DNA of 38,548 bases from Gallionella sp. (GCA_024654105.1 JANLID010000376.1:1-38548); one strand, 5' to 3'; shown: positions 1-9,329, counted from the stretch's first letter. Notes: a model not told the origin generated them from the sequence alone. Numbers and translations are program-made.

Positions 1-275
1 CATGCCTTCACGTCCGTTTCCGAGCCTTCCACCATCATTGCAATGGGAAGATTAGGAAAGGGCGTAAAGCCGCCCGGTGCGGAGTCCGTAGCCAACGTCA
101 ACTCCAGCGCCTTGGGAAATTTGCCGAATTTGAGCCTTTTAAAGTCCACCAGATTGTCGTTGTCGCTAACCGTCGACGAGATGAATTCCTTGGATTTTTT
201 TTCTTCGAATCGGATCGCCGATTCAATCTCGGCGAGCGTAAACGCGCCGCTTATCTTTAAGGTTATGTTTGGCAT
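1..275 (-). CDS. hypothetical protein, partial (runs off the left edge)
   Basis: Open minus-strand frame from ATG (cat at 273-275): MPNITLKISGAFTLAEIESAIRFEEKKSKEFISSTVSDNDNLVDFKRLKFGKFPKALELTLATDSAPGG...; begins 2 nt after the stop of the upstream ORF (278..1291), so probably the same operon. Confidence 0.6.
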   Translation of the reverse strand, partial: MPNITLKISGAFTLAEIESAIRFEEKKSKEFISSTVSDNDNLVDFKRLKFGKFPKALELTLATDSAPGGFTPFPNLPIAMMVEGSETDVKA

Positions 276-277
276 GT

Positions 278-1291
278 CTAAGACTCCTTTTCGGTGATTT
301 CAGTGGCTTTAAGACCGAGGGCTCTTGCCCATTTCGGCGTGTCGTTAGGCGTGATCTTATCGACTTCATCTATGAGGGCGTTTTTTGCTTCTTCGAATTT
401 ATCAAAGTCAAATTTTGGCGCGCCAACTTCTTTCAGAACATTATTGATTTCGGCAAGTTTCGTATGATCCTCCGTGAGCGCCGCAACCCTAGAAGTGATC
501 TTTTCCATAGTGATGATTTGGATTCCAGTAGCGGGCTGCAGACTCCGAATTGTGATGCCCCCCGTTTTAGGATCTCGGGTAGGTTGTGTGCTTGCCAGAG
601 TGGCATCGAGCAGATTTCTGACTGTGCTGTACGTGCACGTATCGGCGTGCAATTCGATCCGATTATAGGCTTGGGTGAAGGTAAGTCTCTTTGCATCCCG
701 GCGCAGAGTTATTTCAGACTGCTGCAGCATATCAAGTACCCGTGACTTGATTTTCGCAGTCGTCGGCCCTGCGAGAATAGCTTCATTGAAGTTCTCGGCG
801 ATGCCGCTGTAAGCCGTATTCGCCGCGCCATAGCCTGTCACCCAGTTGGGTATTGCCTTGCCGATTCCGAGAAATGCGGTTCCCAGCTGCCTAATTACGT
901 TGAAATCTTTCTCCTGTAAGTCCAGTCTTCGCTGGACCTCATCGAGCCTCTGAAACCATCGGAGACAATATGCGCTAGTGAGGCCGATGCCTTTATCGAC
1001 GAAGTCGGAAATCTCGTCTGTACCCTTTGGTTTGTCTTTCGCTATATCCAACGCCGCATAGTATTGGGTGATCGGAATTTGCCCCGCTACAACGGCACCG
1101 CTCTTCTCATCGGTGGATGCGTGGATTCCAGGAGGGTTAAACAGGCTTTGCCGGTCAGCGCTGGAAGTCAGCGCACAGCCAGATAACGTGCCAACCATTG
1201 CCAGCGCGAATAATCCTCTTGTGCAGTAAATGGTGATAGACCACGATTCATCGTGTCCGCGTAATGAAAATTTGGTGAGATTTGAGGTCAT
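278..1291 (-). CDS. putative lipoprotein, hypothetical
   Basis: 337-aa ORF; N-terminal hydrophobic stretch ending in the lipobox LSGC (LFALAMVGTLSGCALTSS); start codon uncertain. Confidence 0.7.
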   Translation of the reverse strand: MTSNLTKFSLRGHDESWSITIYCTRGLFALAMVGTLSGCALTSSADRQSLFNPPGIHASTDEKSGAVVAGQIPITQYYAALDIAKDKPKGTDEISDFVDKGIGLTSAYCLRWFQRLDEVQRRLDLQEKDFNVIRQLGTAFLGIGKAIPNWVTGYGAANTAYSGIAENFNEAILAGPTTAKIKSRVLDMLQQSEITLRRDAKRLTFTQAYNRIELHADTCTYSTVRNLLDATLASTQPTRDPKTGGITIRSLQPATGIQIITMEKITSRVAALTEDHTKLAEINNVLKEVGAPKFDFDKFEEAKNALIDEVDKITPNDTPKWARALGLKATEITEKES

Positions 1292-1417
1292 GTGATTCCC
1301 CTTTTAGAGCAAGTTGTGTTGATGGCGAAACCATAGGGCCAGCATCATTTCATTTTACTGGAATAAAAACATTGTGATGCCGGCTCCATTTGAGCGCCAA
1401 GGTATTTCAATAACCCG

Positions 1418-4288
1418 CTAGAACCCAACCAGATCGTCGACCGGCAATACGAGTGGTGCGCCGGTAATCCGCTCCAGTGTCTTGCTGATGACTTCGACAT
1501 CGTTGTCGAAGCCACCGTGTGTTGCGCTTGCGGTCTTCTCTTGCACATCCGCACCGTTGCCGCGCCGGGTCAGTATTTTCTCCTCATGGTGGACTGTCAG
1601 GCGATCCTTCAGCTTGCTGATTTCCGCGGCATTGCGCCAGTTGGTGAGGGTTTCGGCGGTGTTGGGCGAACCATCCCAGCCGGAATACTGCGGATTGTAG
1701 ACATTCTCCAGGCCGAGGATGGGCATGCGCAAATCGGCCTCGAGCGCGTTGGACACGAAATAGAGCAGGGACTTCTGGTAGACATAGGCCACGTTGTCAT
1801 CCTGCTCGCGTTGATCCGCCAGGATGTCCAGGTACAGCCTGTTCATGATCTCGGCTTGTGATGCGTAATGCCGGTTGGCAAAGGCGACCGTGCAGGCCGG
1901 GGCATACAAATGGACGGACTTGACGCTGTCGGCCAGGTCTTTTTGTTTCAGGTTGCCGAGCAATCTGCCCAGGGCGATGGATCCGGCGGAATGGCCCATC
2001 AGGTGCAGTTCGAATTGGTCGCCCCAACTGCCGGCCAGCGAGCGCAGCGCTTCGGTCAGCAGGTCGCCGCCGCGTCCGCTTTCCGCCGCGAGTTCGGCGT
2101 TTTCCTTCATCTCAGTCCATAAGGGACGGGCGAGCGGGCGTCCGATGGTTTTTTCGACGACGGGATCGCTGATCTTGTCGGTCAGCCAGCCGCCGATGCC
2201 CCCGGCCATGCCCGCCGCGCCGGGGCTGACTTTCTCCGCCAGAATGTTGCCCAGCGATTCGAGCAGGCCGCTCTTCCACACCAGGAACAGCGGGTAGCAG
2301 CCGTTGCCGAGGAAATAGCGCCCCATTGCCTGGGCGCGCTGGATCGCATCTTTTTCACTGTTGAGGCCACCGTGCGCGTAGATCACCAGGCGTTTTTTCT
2401 CGTGCGGGTTCTGCCGGAACCAGGCATCCGGGAGAACGCACGCCTGATTCTGCAGTGTGCGAGTGACGCCATCCAGCTTGTCGAAGCGGCTGACGTGGCC
2501 GTTGTTGCCCAGCACGATGCTGTGCCGGTAGGCGGTTCCCTCGTCCCACCAGTTGGTATGGGCAGCGACGGCGGATGCAGCGCCCGCAACTTCTTTGCCG
2601 CCCGACGCGAGGCGACCCGAGACGACCCCCGGCACGCCCATCGCGGCGACCCAGACATCCATCGCATGCGCCAGCCAATCCGTATAGCTGATCACGGCGA
2701 AACCGCCGGCGCCCCATTTATCGCCCCAGGAATTCTGGATCACGAAGCCGACGCGGTTGAAGCCGACCAGCGCGAAGGCGTGGCCACCGCTGCGCGAGGG
2801 TTTGCCGTCGTAGGCTATCACCGGGAGGGTGGCATGGGATGCCGGCGGCCTGGCGCTGGTTTTGACCGTATCCCAGCCTTTATGGGTATAGGACGAAGCG
2901 TATATCGCGCCGACTTCCTGAATCGCCGCCTGCAGGTCGGTGATGGCCTGAGTGTCGATGCGGTAATACACTCCGAGCGTCCGTTCCACGGCGTCGCTGT
3001 CCCAGCCGGATATGGGCAGGACATTGTCCCCTCCCGCGTAAGACCACATGGATTCAAGGCAGACACCGTTGTGATACCAGCCCTTGAGCGCGCCCCGGCA
3101 GCTTGAGCCGTCGTAGTTCTCGCCCTCGTATTCATCGAAACGCCGGGCGAATTTGTACAACATGCGCGGACTGACCGACTCGAATTTTTTCGGCATTTCG
3201 GCAGATCGCCAACGCAGGTAGTTGACGACGCAGGCCAGGCCGAACCCGGTGCATGCCCCTTCCTGCCCCTGATCCAGAATGAGTCCGGCCTGGGTATAGG
3301 TGCCCATGAAATGCTTGATGTCTTCATCCGGCGGAAATATCTGCGGCAGCGAGTGCGGCGGCGGCAGGTACTGCCGGTCGCGCAGATCCGCCGGGTCACG
3401 CGTTACATTGAGGGATGCCCGGCGCGCCGCGATCGGGGCTGCAGCCCTGGCCAGCGCCCCGACCAGCGGTTTCGCGGCCCACGCTTTCTGCGCCATGCGG
3501 AAAGTGTCGGTAAACCGCTCCAGGCCGTGGCTGCCGCCATTGACTACCTTGCGCGCCGCCTTCAGGTCATCCCTGGCCAGCGCCTTGATCAGCTTGTCTT
3601 TGTTGGCATCGAGATAGGCCGCCAGCAGGCACGCGGCGACTTCCGGCGCGCAGGCGCTATCCGGATTGTCGGCCAGTGCAATGTCGAGCACCTTGCCGAA
3701 TTTTTCGTAGTTGTCGCGCCCGGTCAATTGCACAAAGCCCCGCCCGCGGTAGCGCGCGCCGTCGCCCGGATGCTTGTTGCCCAGTTTGTATTCGTAGGCG
3801 CTGAAGGCGGCCTGGCCGGGCAGCGTATTGAAATGGGATGGCAATTCGGCGATCGGCACGAAACCCTCGGTCTCGGCGCGTATCGTGCCCAGCGCGGTGC
3901 TGATCATGTTTGCGCCGGTCAGGCCGAAGGCTGCCAGTGCCGTGGTCACATACGGCAGATTTTTGGCGATGCTGGATGTCTTGGTGTAAGGAAACAACTT
4001 GCTCACCAATGAGGTGTCCACGCCGACGGCCAATTCTGCGGGCGGCGCAATCCCCAGGGCGGACAGAGTGCGCGGCCCGGCGATGCCGTCCGCCACCAAG
4101 CCCACGCCGGACTGCCAGGCGCGCAGGGCAGTCTCGGTGTCGGCGTCGAATTCATTGCCGGCGGCCAGACCGGGATAAGCCGCAGCGCCGTCGCCCAAGG
4201 CCTTGCGCAAGGCTTTCTTCAGCGTAGCGACCTGTTTGCCGGTGTTGCCCCGCATCAGCAGTAACATTTTGATGTTCGCGCTTTCCAT
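1418..4288 (-). CDS. multidomain hydrolase: peptidoglycan-binding domain + GH19-like lysozyme/chitinase + C1 papain-like peptidase + alpha/beta-hydrolase (lipase-like)
   Basis: 956-aa ORF; PG_binding-like N-terminus (GNTGKQVATLKKALRKAL...FDADTETALRAWQSGVGLVADGIAGPRTLSALG); GH19-like stretch (RAETEGFVPIAE...GDGARYRGRGFVQLTGRDNYEKFG); papain-like triad motifs (QEGACTGFGLACVVNYL, GGHAFALVGFN, IQNSWGDKWGAGGF); hydrolase motifs (YAHGGLNSE, LHLMGHSAGSIALG, late THGGFDND). Confidence 0.85.
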   Translation of the reverse strand: MESANIKMLLLMRGNTGKQVATLKKALRKALGDGAAAYPGLAAGNEFDADTETALRAWQSGVGLVADGIAGPRTLSALGIAPPAELAVGVDTSLVSKLFPYTKTSSIAKNLPYVTTALAAFGLTGANMISTALGTIRAETEGFVPIAELPSHFNTLPGQAAFSAYEYKLGNKHPGDGARYRGRGFVQLTGRDNYEKFGKVLDIALADNPDSACAPEVAACLLAAYLDANKDKLIKALARDDLKAARKVVNGGSHGLERFTDTFRMAQKAWAAKPLVGALARAAAPIAARRASLNVTRDPADLRDRQYLPPPHSLPQIFPPDEDIKHFMGTYTQAGLILDQGQEGACTGFGLACVVNYLRWRSAEMPKKFESVSPRMLYKFARRFDEYEGENYDGSSCRGALKGWYHNGVCLESMWSYAGGDNVLPISGWDSDAVERTLGVYYRIDTQAITDLQAAIQEVGAIYASSYTHKGWDTVKTSARPPASHATLPVIAYDGKPSRSGGHAFALVGFNRVGFVIQNSWGDKWGAGGFAVISYTDWLAHAMDVWVAAMGVPGVVSGRLASGGKEVAGAASAVAAHTNWWDEGTAYRHSIVLGNNGHVSRFDKLDGVTRTLQNQACVLPDAWFRQNPHEKKRLVIYAHGGLNSEKDAIQRAQAMGRYFLGNGCYPLFLVWKSGLLESLGNILAEKVSPGAAGMAGGIGGWLTDKISDPVVEKTIGRPLARPLWTEMKENAELAAESGRGGDLLTEALRSLAGSWGDQFELHLMGHSAGSIALGRLLGNLKQKDLADSVKSVHLYAPACTVAFANRHYASQAEIMNRLYLDILADQREQDDNVAYVYQKSLLYFVSNALEADLRMPILGLENVYNPQYSGWDGSPNTAETLTNWRNAAEISKLKDRLTVHHEEKILTRRGNGADVQEKTASATHGGFDNDVEVISKTLERITGAPLVLPVDDLVGF

Positions 4289-4333
4289 TTTATTCGCCTC
4301 CCTCGCGGTGGTTGAACAACGAAAAACAATATT

Positions 4334-4359
4334 GTTAACTACCCGGCAGGGTGGTTAAC
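4334..4359. repeat. inverted repeat GTTAACTACCC-GGCA-GGGTGGTTAAC upstream of the 956-aa CDS
   Basis: Arms match 10/11; about 45 bp upstream of the ATG at 4288. Confidence 0.5.
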
Positions 4360-4405
4360 GGAAGTCTGGTTGCCGGCATTCTGGACAATTGATTTGCTTT
4401 ATACA

Positions 4406-4437
4406 ATAGGCCGAAATGCCTATGTATTTCGGCCTAT
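4406..4437. repeat. perfect 12-bp inverted repeat, ATAGGCCGAAAT / ATTTCGGCCTAT, 8-nt loop
   Basis: Read directly from sequence; intergenic. Confidence 0.6.
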
Positions 4438-4568
4438 ATATTCCGGCCTGGAGAGGCGCGTTTTCTGTTTGGACGAGGGGGTTCGGGCCGCCTGTTCCGG
4501 GAAACCCGCTGCGCACCGGGTTTTGCCGTGCGGGGAGGGCGGCTGCGGCGGCGCGGTATAATGCGCGC

Positions 4569-4603
4569 CCTGGTTGTGGTTCGACAAGCTCACCACAAAC
4601 GGC
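4569..4603. repeat. REP-like dispersed element (GGTTGTGGTTCGACAAGCTCACCACAAACGG)
   Basis: Carries the common 'TTCGACAAGCTCACCAC-AACGG' proteobacterial intergenic repeat core (minus-strand translation ...RPFVVSLSNH...); forms an imperfect GTGGT/ACCAC hairpin. Confidence 0.55.
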
Positions 4604-4627
4604 CTAATAATTTTCCTTGGAGTTGCC

Positions 4628-4975
4628 TTGTTCAAGCTTATCGGTTTCATTGCGGGTTATTACTTTTTCGGATTCTTCGGGGCGTTGCTCGGCCTGTTCG
4701 CCGGGTCGGTCATTGATCGCATGCGGGCGCTTGGCGCCGGCGCGCTGAACCCGCTGAAGAATGCGCTTCGTCAGGCGGTGTTCCTCGAGACGGTGTTCAT
4801 CTCGATGGGCAAGCTGGCCAAGGCCGACGGGCAGGTCTCGCAGGTCGAGATCGACCATGTCGAGCAGTTCATGTAGAAACTCGGCATGGCAGAGGGGCAT
4901 CGCCAGCAGGCGATTAAATTGTTCAAGCAGGGAGCCGATCCGGCGTTTGACATCGAGCCGACCTATCATAGATTA
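4628..4975 (+). pseudogene. DjlA-like (TerB/DnaJ-type membrane co-chaperone) N-terminal remnant
   Basis: TTG start: LFKLIGFIAGYYFFGFFGALLGLFAGSVIDRMRALG...QAVFLETVFISMGKLAKADGQVSQVEIDHVEQFM*KLGMAEGHRQQAIKLFKQGADPAFDIEPTYHRLK; DjlA-like similarity continues in frame across TAG (4874-4876) and then ends; no J domain. Confidence 0.6.
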
Positions 4976-5006
4976 AAGGGGCCGTGGTCGAATTCAAAGT
5001 CGAGAC

Positions 5007-5234
5007 CTACTTCTTGAGGAATATTTCCGGCTCTATGCCGACCTGTCTAAGGATGGCGCGGAGCGTGCCTTCCGGCATGTCGCCTGGATGATTGGGAAGA
5101 GTGGGATAGCGGCGGTGCTTCTCCGGGTTGAACCAGATTTCATGGGAGCCTGCCGCCCGGCGGTCGAATTCGAAGCCCAGTTGCTTCAATCGCCTGATGA
5201 TCACCCGATAGCTGAAGCCGGTCAGCCGCCCCAT
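5007..5234 (-). CDS. hicA: HicA-like type II toxin (YcfA family)
   Basis: 75 aa: MGRLTGFSYRVIIRRLKQLGFEFDRRAAGSHEIWFNPEKHRRYPTLPNHPGDMPEGTLRAILRQVGIEPEIFLKK; GSHEIW motif, C-terminal LRAILRQVGI; overlaps the upstream hicB-like ORF. Confidence 0.85.
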   Translation of the reverse strand: MGRLTGFSYRVIIRRLKQLGFEFDRRAAGSHEIWFNPEKHRRYPTLPNHPGDMPEGTLRAILRQVGIEPEIFLKK

Positions 5235-5467
5235 CAGGCATTCACGATCATCGGGTAATCGAAGGATTCCGCCGCCTGTGGCAGCAGTCGTTCGACATGG
5301 CGCGCCTCCTGAGCCTCGATCAGCCGCTTTGCCACATCCTGTGCGATCTCGATCGTCTCCTGAATCGTGCGCCCTTGTGCGATCAGCCCCTGCCCCTCAT
5401 CGGAGGTCGCCAGATAGAGCCCTTCCGGCAACCTCTCGATATGCAAATTCACAATACGTTCCATCAT
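5234..5467 (-). CDS. hicB: HicB-like antitoxin (short form)
   Basis: 77 aa: LHIERLPEGLYLATSDEGQGLIAQGRTIQETIEIAQDVAKRLIEAQ; immediately upstream of hicA with 1-nt overlap. Confidence 0.75.
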   Translation of the reverse strand: MMERIVNLHIERLPEGLYLATSDEGQGLIAQGRTIQETIEIAQDVAKRLIEAQEARHVERLLPQAAESFDYPMIVNA

Positions 5468-5543
5468 TTATCCTTCACGATAGCGGCTGTTAGTAGCCCG
5501 CGCAGGGCGCAATTATATTATTGCGCCTAATGTCTTTCACATT

Positions 5544-6632
5544 TCACCGCAACTTCTGCGTCCCACACACCACATCCGCATTCTGCCCGCGATGGCGCAG
5601 CGCATGGTCGATCAGCACCAATGCCAGCATCGCTTCGGCGATCGGTGTGGCGCGAATTCCTACACACGGATCGTGGCGGCCTTCGGTGGAGACCATCACG
5701 GCTTCGCCCGCCTTGTTGATCGAGCGGCGCGGGATGCGGATGCTGGAGGTCGGTTTGACCGCGTAGTGCGCGACGATGTCCTGCCCGGTGGAGATGCCGC
5801 CGAGGATGCCGCCCGCGTTGTTGGACAGAAATCCCTGCGGCGTGAGTTCGTCGCCGTGTTCGCTGCCTTTCTGCGCGACGCAGCCGAAGCCAGCGCCGAT
5901 CTCGACGCCCTTCACCGCATTGATGCCCGTCAAGGCGTAGGCGATTTCGGCATCGAGACGGTCGAACACCGGCTCGCCCCAGCCGACCGGGACGTTGTGC
6001 GCCACCACGGCGAGTTTCGCGCCGATGGAATCGCCGGACTTGCGCAGCGCATCCATGTAGTCTTCCAGCGATTGCACCACGCCGGCATCCGGCGCGAAGA
6101 ACGGGTTGTTGTTCACGTCTTCCCAGCTCTTGAATGGAATGATTATCTCGCCGAGTTGCGCGAGGTAGCCGCGCACCGTCACGCCGTATCTTTCATTCAG
6201 CCATTTCTTCGCGATCGCGCCCGCCGCGACGCGCCCTGCGGTTTCGCGCGCCGATGCGCGTCCGCCGCCGCGATGGTCGCGGATGCCGTATTTCTGCCAG
6301 TATGTGTAGTCGGCGTGGCCGGGACGGAAGGTCTCGGCGATGTTGCCGTAGTCCTTGCTGCGCTGGTCTTCGTTGCGGATCAAGAGCGCGATCGGCGTGC
6401 CGGTGGTCTTGCCGTCGAACACGCCAGAGAGGATTTCCACGGTGTCCGATTCGCGCCGCTGTGTGACATGGCGCGAGGTACCGGGCTTGCGCCGGTCGAG
6501 GTCGGGCTGTATGTCGGCCTCGCATAATGCCAGCCCTGGTGGGCAACCATCCACTATGCAGCCGATCGCCGCGCCGTGCGATTCGCCGAACGAAGTCACC
6601 GTGAACAAGGTGCCGAAGGTGTTTCCAGACAT
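5544..6632 (-). CDS. aroC: chorismate synthase
   Basis: 362 aa; [62 protein letters not shown]. Confidence 0.97.
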   Translation of the reverse strand: MSGNTFGTLFTVTSFGESHGAAIGCIVDGCPPGLALCEADIQPDLDRRKPGTSRHVTQRRESDTVEILSGVFDGKTTGTPIALLIRNEDQRSKDYGNIAETFRPGHADYTYWQKYGIRDHRGGGRASARETAGRVAAGAIAKKWLNERYGVTVRGYLAQLGEIIIPFKSWEDVNNNPFFAPDAGVVQSLEDYMDALRKSGDSIGAKLAVVAHNVPVGWGEPVFDRLDAEIAYALTGINAVKGVEIGAGFGCVAQKGSEHGDELTPQGFLSNNAGGILGGISTGQDIVAHYAVKPTSSIRIPRRSINKAGEAVMVSTEGRHDPCVGIRATPIAEAMLALVLIDHALRHRGQNADVVCGTQKLR

Positions 6633-6703
6633 GGCCGCATCTCGCTAAATTGACATAGTAAGTCTAACATATACGCACCTTTGTACTCACGCTGTGAAAT
6701 TCC

Positions 6704-7705
6704 ATGAGAGCCATTCTGATGACCGCTCCCGGCAACCCGGACGTGCTGCAGCTGCGCGATATTCCCAAGCCGGAGCTCCCCTCACCGCATCATCTGCGCG
6801 TAAAACTCGCTGCCGCCGGGATCAATCCGGTGGACACCAAGCTGCGCGCCAAACCCACCTACTATCCCGACAAACTGCCCGCGATACTCGGCTGTGACGG
6901 TGCGGGCATTGTCGAAAAAACCGGCCATGCGGTATCGCGCTTCAAAGTGGGCGACGCAGTATTTTTCTGCAACGGCGGCATTGGCGACGAGCCGGGCAAT
7001 TATGCCGAGTACACCACGCTGCACGAGGATTACTGCGCGGCCAAACCCGCCAATCTGTCGCTGCAAGACAGCGCCGCGCTGCCGCTGGTATTGCTTGCCG
7101 CGTGGGAAGCGCTGATCGAGCGTGCCAATCTGCAAGCCGGACAAACCATTCTGATCCATGCCGCTGCCGGAGGTGTGGGGCATGTCGCCGTGCAGCTCGC
7201 GCATCACTTTGGTGCGCGCATCGCGGTAACGGTAGGCGACAATAAAAAAGCCGGGCTGGTGCACGGGCTGGGCGCGGAGAAAATCATCAACTACCGCGCG
7301 CAGGATTTCGTGCAGGAGACATTGAACTGGACGGAAGGCAAGGGCGCGGACGTGGTATTCGACACCGTAGGCGGTGAGACTTTTTTGCGTTCGCTGAATG
7401 CGGTGCGCATTGGTGGCGAAGTGGTCAGTCTGCTCGCCACGCCGCTCGCTGCTGCGGACGTGCAACTGGCGCGGTTGCGCAATCTGTCGCTGGGCTTCGA
7501 GCTGATGCTCACGCCGCAGGTGCTGATCCGGCACGGCGAACGGGTGCGCCAGCGCAGGATTCTGGAGCAGGGCGCGCAACTGGTCGAAGCGGGCAAGCTC
7601 GGTGTGCTGGTATCGCACAAACTGCCGCTGGAAGAGGCGGCGGAGGCGCACCGTTTGATCGAGCAGGGCGGTATGCTGGGCAAAATTATTTTGCTGATGG
7701 GCTGA
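6704..7705 (+). CDS. zinc-binding dehydrogenase / quinone oxidoreductase family (MDR)
   Basis: 333 aa; GINPVDTKLRAKP, LGCDGAGIVEKTG, AAAGGVGHVAVQLAHHFGARIAVT. Confidence 0.9.
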   Translation: MRAILMTAPGNPDVLQLRDIPKPELPSPHHLRVKLAAAGINPVDTKLRAKPTYYPDKLPAILGCDGAGIVEKTGHAVSRFKVGDAVFFCNGGIGDEPGNYAEYTTLHEDYCAAKPANLSLQDSAALPLVLLAAWEALIERANLQAGQTILIHAAAGGVGHVAVQLAHHFGARIAVTVGDNKKAGLVHGLGAEKIINYRAQDFVQETLNWTEGKGADVVFDTVGGETFLRSLNAVRIGGEVVSLLATPLAAADVQLARLRNLSLGFELMLTPQVLIRHGERVRQRRILEQGAQLVEAGKLGVLVSHKLPLEEAAEAHRLIEQGGMLGKIILLMG

Positions 7706-7742
7706 TTTCCGTTTTCGCGGCGTGCGCGAATCACGCACCAGC

Positions 7743-8693
7743 CTACTTTAACCATCCCTTGCGATGGAAAAACCAGAATGGCAGCACTATGGAAGCTGCC
7801 ATCAGCGACAAGGCAAACGGGTAGCCGTTGATCCATTCCAGTTCCGGGATATGCCTGAAATTCATCCCATAAATGGAGGCGATCAGCGTGGGCGGCAGCA
7901 GCGCCACCGCAGCCACCGAAAACAGGCGCACGATCTTGTTCTGGTTGATGTTGATGAAGCCGACCGTGGCATTCATCAGAAAGTTGATTTTGTCGAACAG
8001 GAAGGCGGTGTGCCCGTCCAGCGAATCGATGTCCTGCATGATCTGGCGCGCTTCTTCCATCTGCCCCGGCGCAAGCAGCTTGCTGCGCATCAGGAACGAG
8101 ACCGCGCGGCGCGTATCCATCAGGTTGCGGCGGATGCGCCCGTTCAGGTGTTCCGCGTGGGCGATGCTGGACAGCACCGCGCTGGCCTGTTTGTCGCTGA
8201 GCGTGTTGTTCAGCACTGTGCCGCTGATTTCACCGAGATCGGCATAAGTCTCTTCCAGCGCATCGGCAGAAAATTCCACATCCGATCCGTACAGATCGAC
8301 CAGTACATCGAGACTATCCGCGATAGGATCGGGCTGCCCATGAGAGTGCAAGCGGAAACGCTGGAAGACCGGCGTGTCTTCGTCATGCACGCTGAACAGC
8401 ATGTTACCGGACAGCACGAAGGCGGCGATGACGCTGCGCGAATCGCTTTCCTTGCCGAGCAGGAAATCCGAGCGCAAATGCAGTTCATCGTTTTCTTCAT
8501 AGAAGCGCGCGCTTGCTTCGATGTCGCGCAAATGTTCCGCTTGCGGCAGGATGACCGAAAAAGCCTTGGCCACCCATTCGCGCTCGTCTTCGCCGGGCGC
8601 GATGGCATCCACCCAGATCGGCTTGCGCGTGGCAACCTCATCCGGCTGGATGCTGGCCAGTCGTCCGTTGTTCAGCGTGAAGAGGTTGAGCAT
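7743..8693 (-). CDS. corA: CorA family magnesium/cobalt transporter
   Basis: 316 aa; C-terminal IYGMNFRHIPELEWINGYPFAL...FHRKGWLK (GMN motif). Confidence 0.93.
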   Translation of the reverse strand: MLNLFTLNNGRLASIQPDEVATRKPIWVDAIAPGEDEREWVAKAFSVILPQAEHLRDIEASARFYEENDELHLRSDFLLGKESDSRSVIAAFVLSGNMLFSVHDEDTPVFQRFRLHSHGQPDPIADSLDVLVDLYGSDVEFSADALEETYADLGEISGTVLNNTLSDKQASAVLSSIAHAEHLNGRIRRNLMDTRRAVSFLMRSKLLAPGQMEEARQIMQDIDSLDGHTAFLFDKINFLMNATVGFININQNKIVRLFSVAAVALLPPTLIASIYGMNFRHIPELEWINGYPFALSLMAASIVLPFWFFHRKGWLK

Positions 8694-8723
8694 GCCTGCG
8701 TTCCTGTTGTTTGACTTGGGGAA

Positions 8724-9329
8724 TTATCCGCCACCCGCGCGCAAAGGGAAACGTGCCAGCACCCGGTAATCCCTCAATCCGTCGCCGGGTACGGACTGTA
8801 CCAGCGCGAAATTTTTGATTTTCCAGCATACCGGCTGCATCGCGGGCAGCGGCGGTATCAATTCCGCCCGGCCGGAGGCTGGTTGCGGATGGTCTGCCTT
8901 TGGCACATCGCTCCAGCGCGCATTGCGCAATAGCGTGACATGCGGCTGGTATTCGCGCCGGTCGAATGCGAAGCGATGCGCGGCCAGGCGCTCCCCCAGC
9001 GCATCGGCCAGTTGCAGCAGTTGCGGCGGCACATGGCGCGGTGCGGCATACACGATGTGGTTATGCCCCCAGTAGCGCGCTTCGTCGAAACACAACTCGA
9101 AGCTTTCCCCGCTGACCTCCTGCGCCGCCCGTTGCAATACTGCCAAACCATGGAGTGCCACGTTGCCGATGAATGCCAGCGTGGTGTGCAATGTTTCGCC
9201 GCGCATCGCGCGTCCGCCGCACAGGTGTTTCAGCGGCGCTCGCCACGCGGCCAATTGTGCGCGCCCGGTAGCCGTTGGCCATAGCGCAAAAAATACCCGC
9301 GCCGTTGCGCGGTCGAGTGAATGCTTCAT
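8724..9329 (-). CDS. thpR: RNA 2',3'-cyclic phosphodiesterase (2'-5' RNA ligase family)
   Basis: 201 aa; two HxT motifs: HTTLAFIG and HVTLLRNA. Confidence 0.88.
   Translation of the reverse strand: MKHSLDRATARVFFALWPTATGRAQLAAWRAPLKHLCGGRAMRGETLHTTLAFIGNVALHGLAVLQRAAQEVSGESFELCFDEARYWGHNHIVYAAPRHVPPQLLQLADALGERLAAHRFAFDRREYQPHVTLLRNARWSDVPKADHPQPASGRAELIPPLPAMQPVCWKIKNFALVQSVPGDGLRDYRVLARFPLRAGGG

Noticed and set aside
5592-6527. 311-aa plus-strand ORF opposite aroC
   Set aside because: Antisense of a clear chorismate synthase gene; Arg/Ala/Asp-rich composition typical of spurious GC-rich antisense frames
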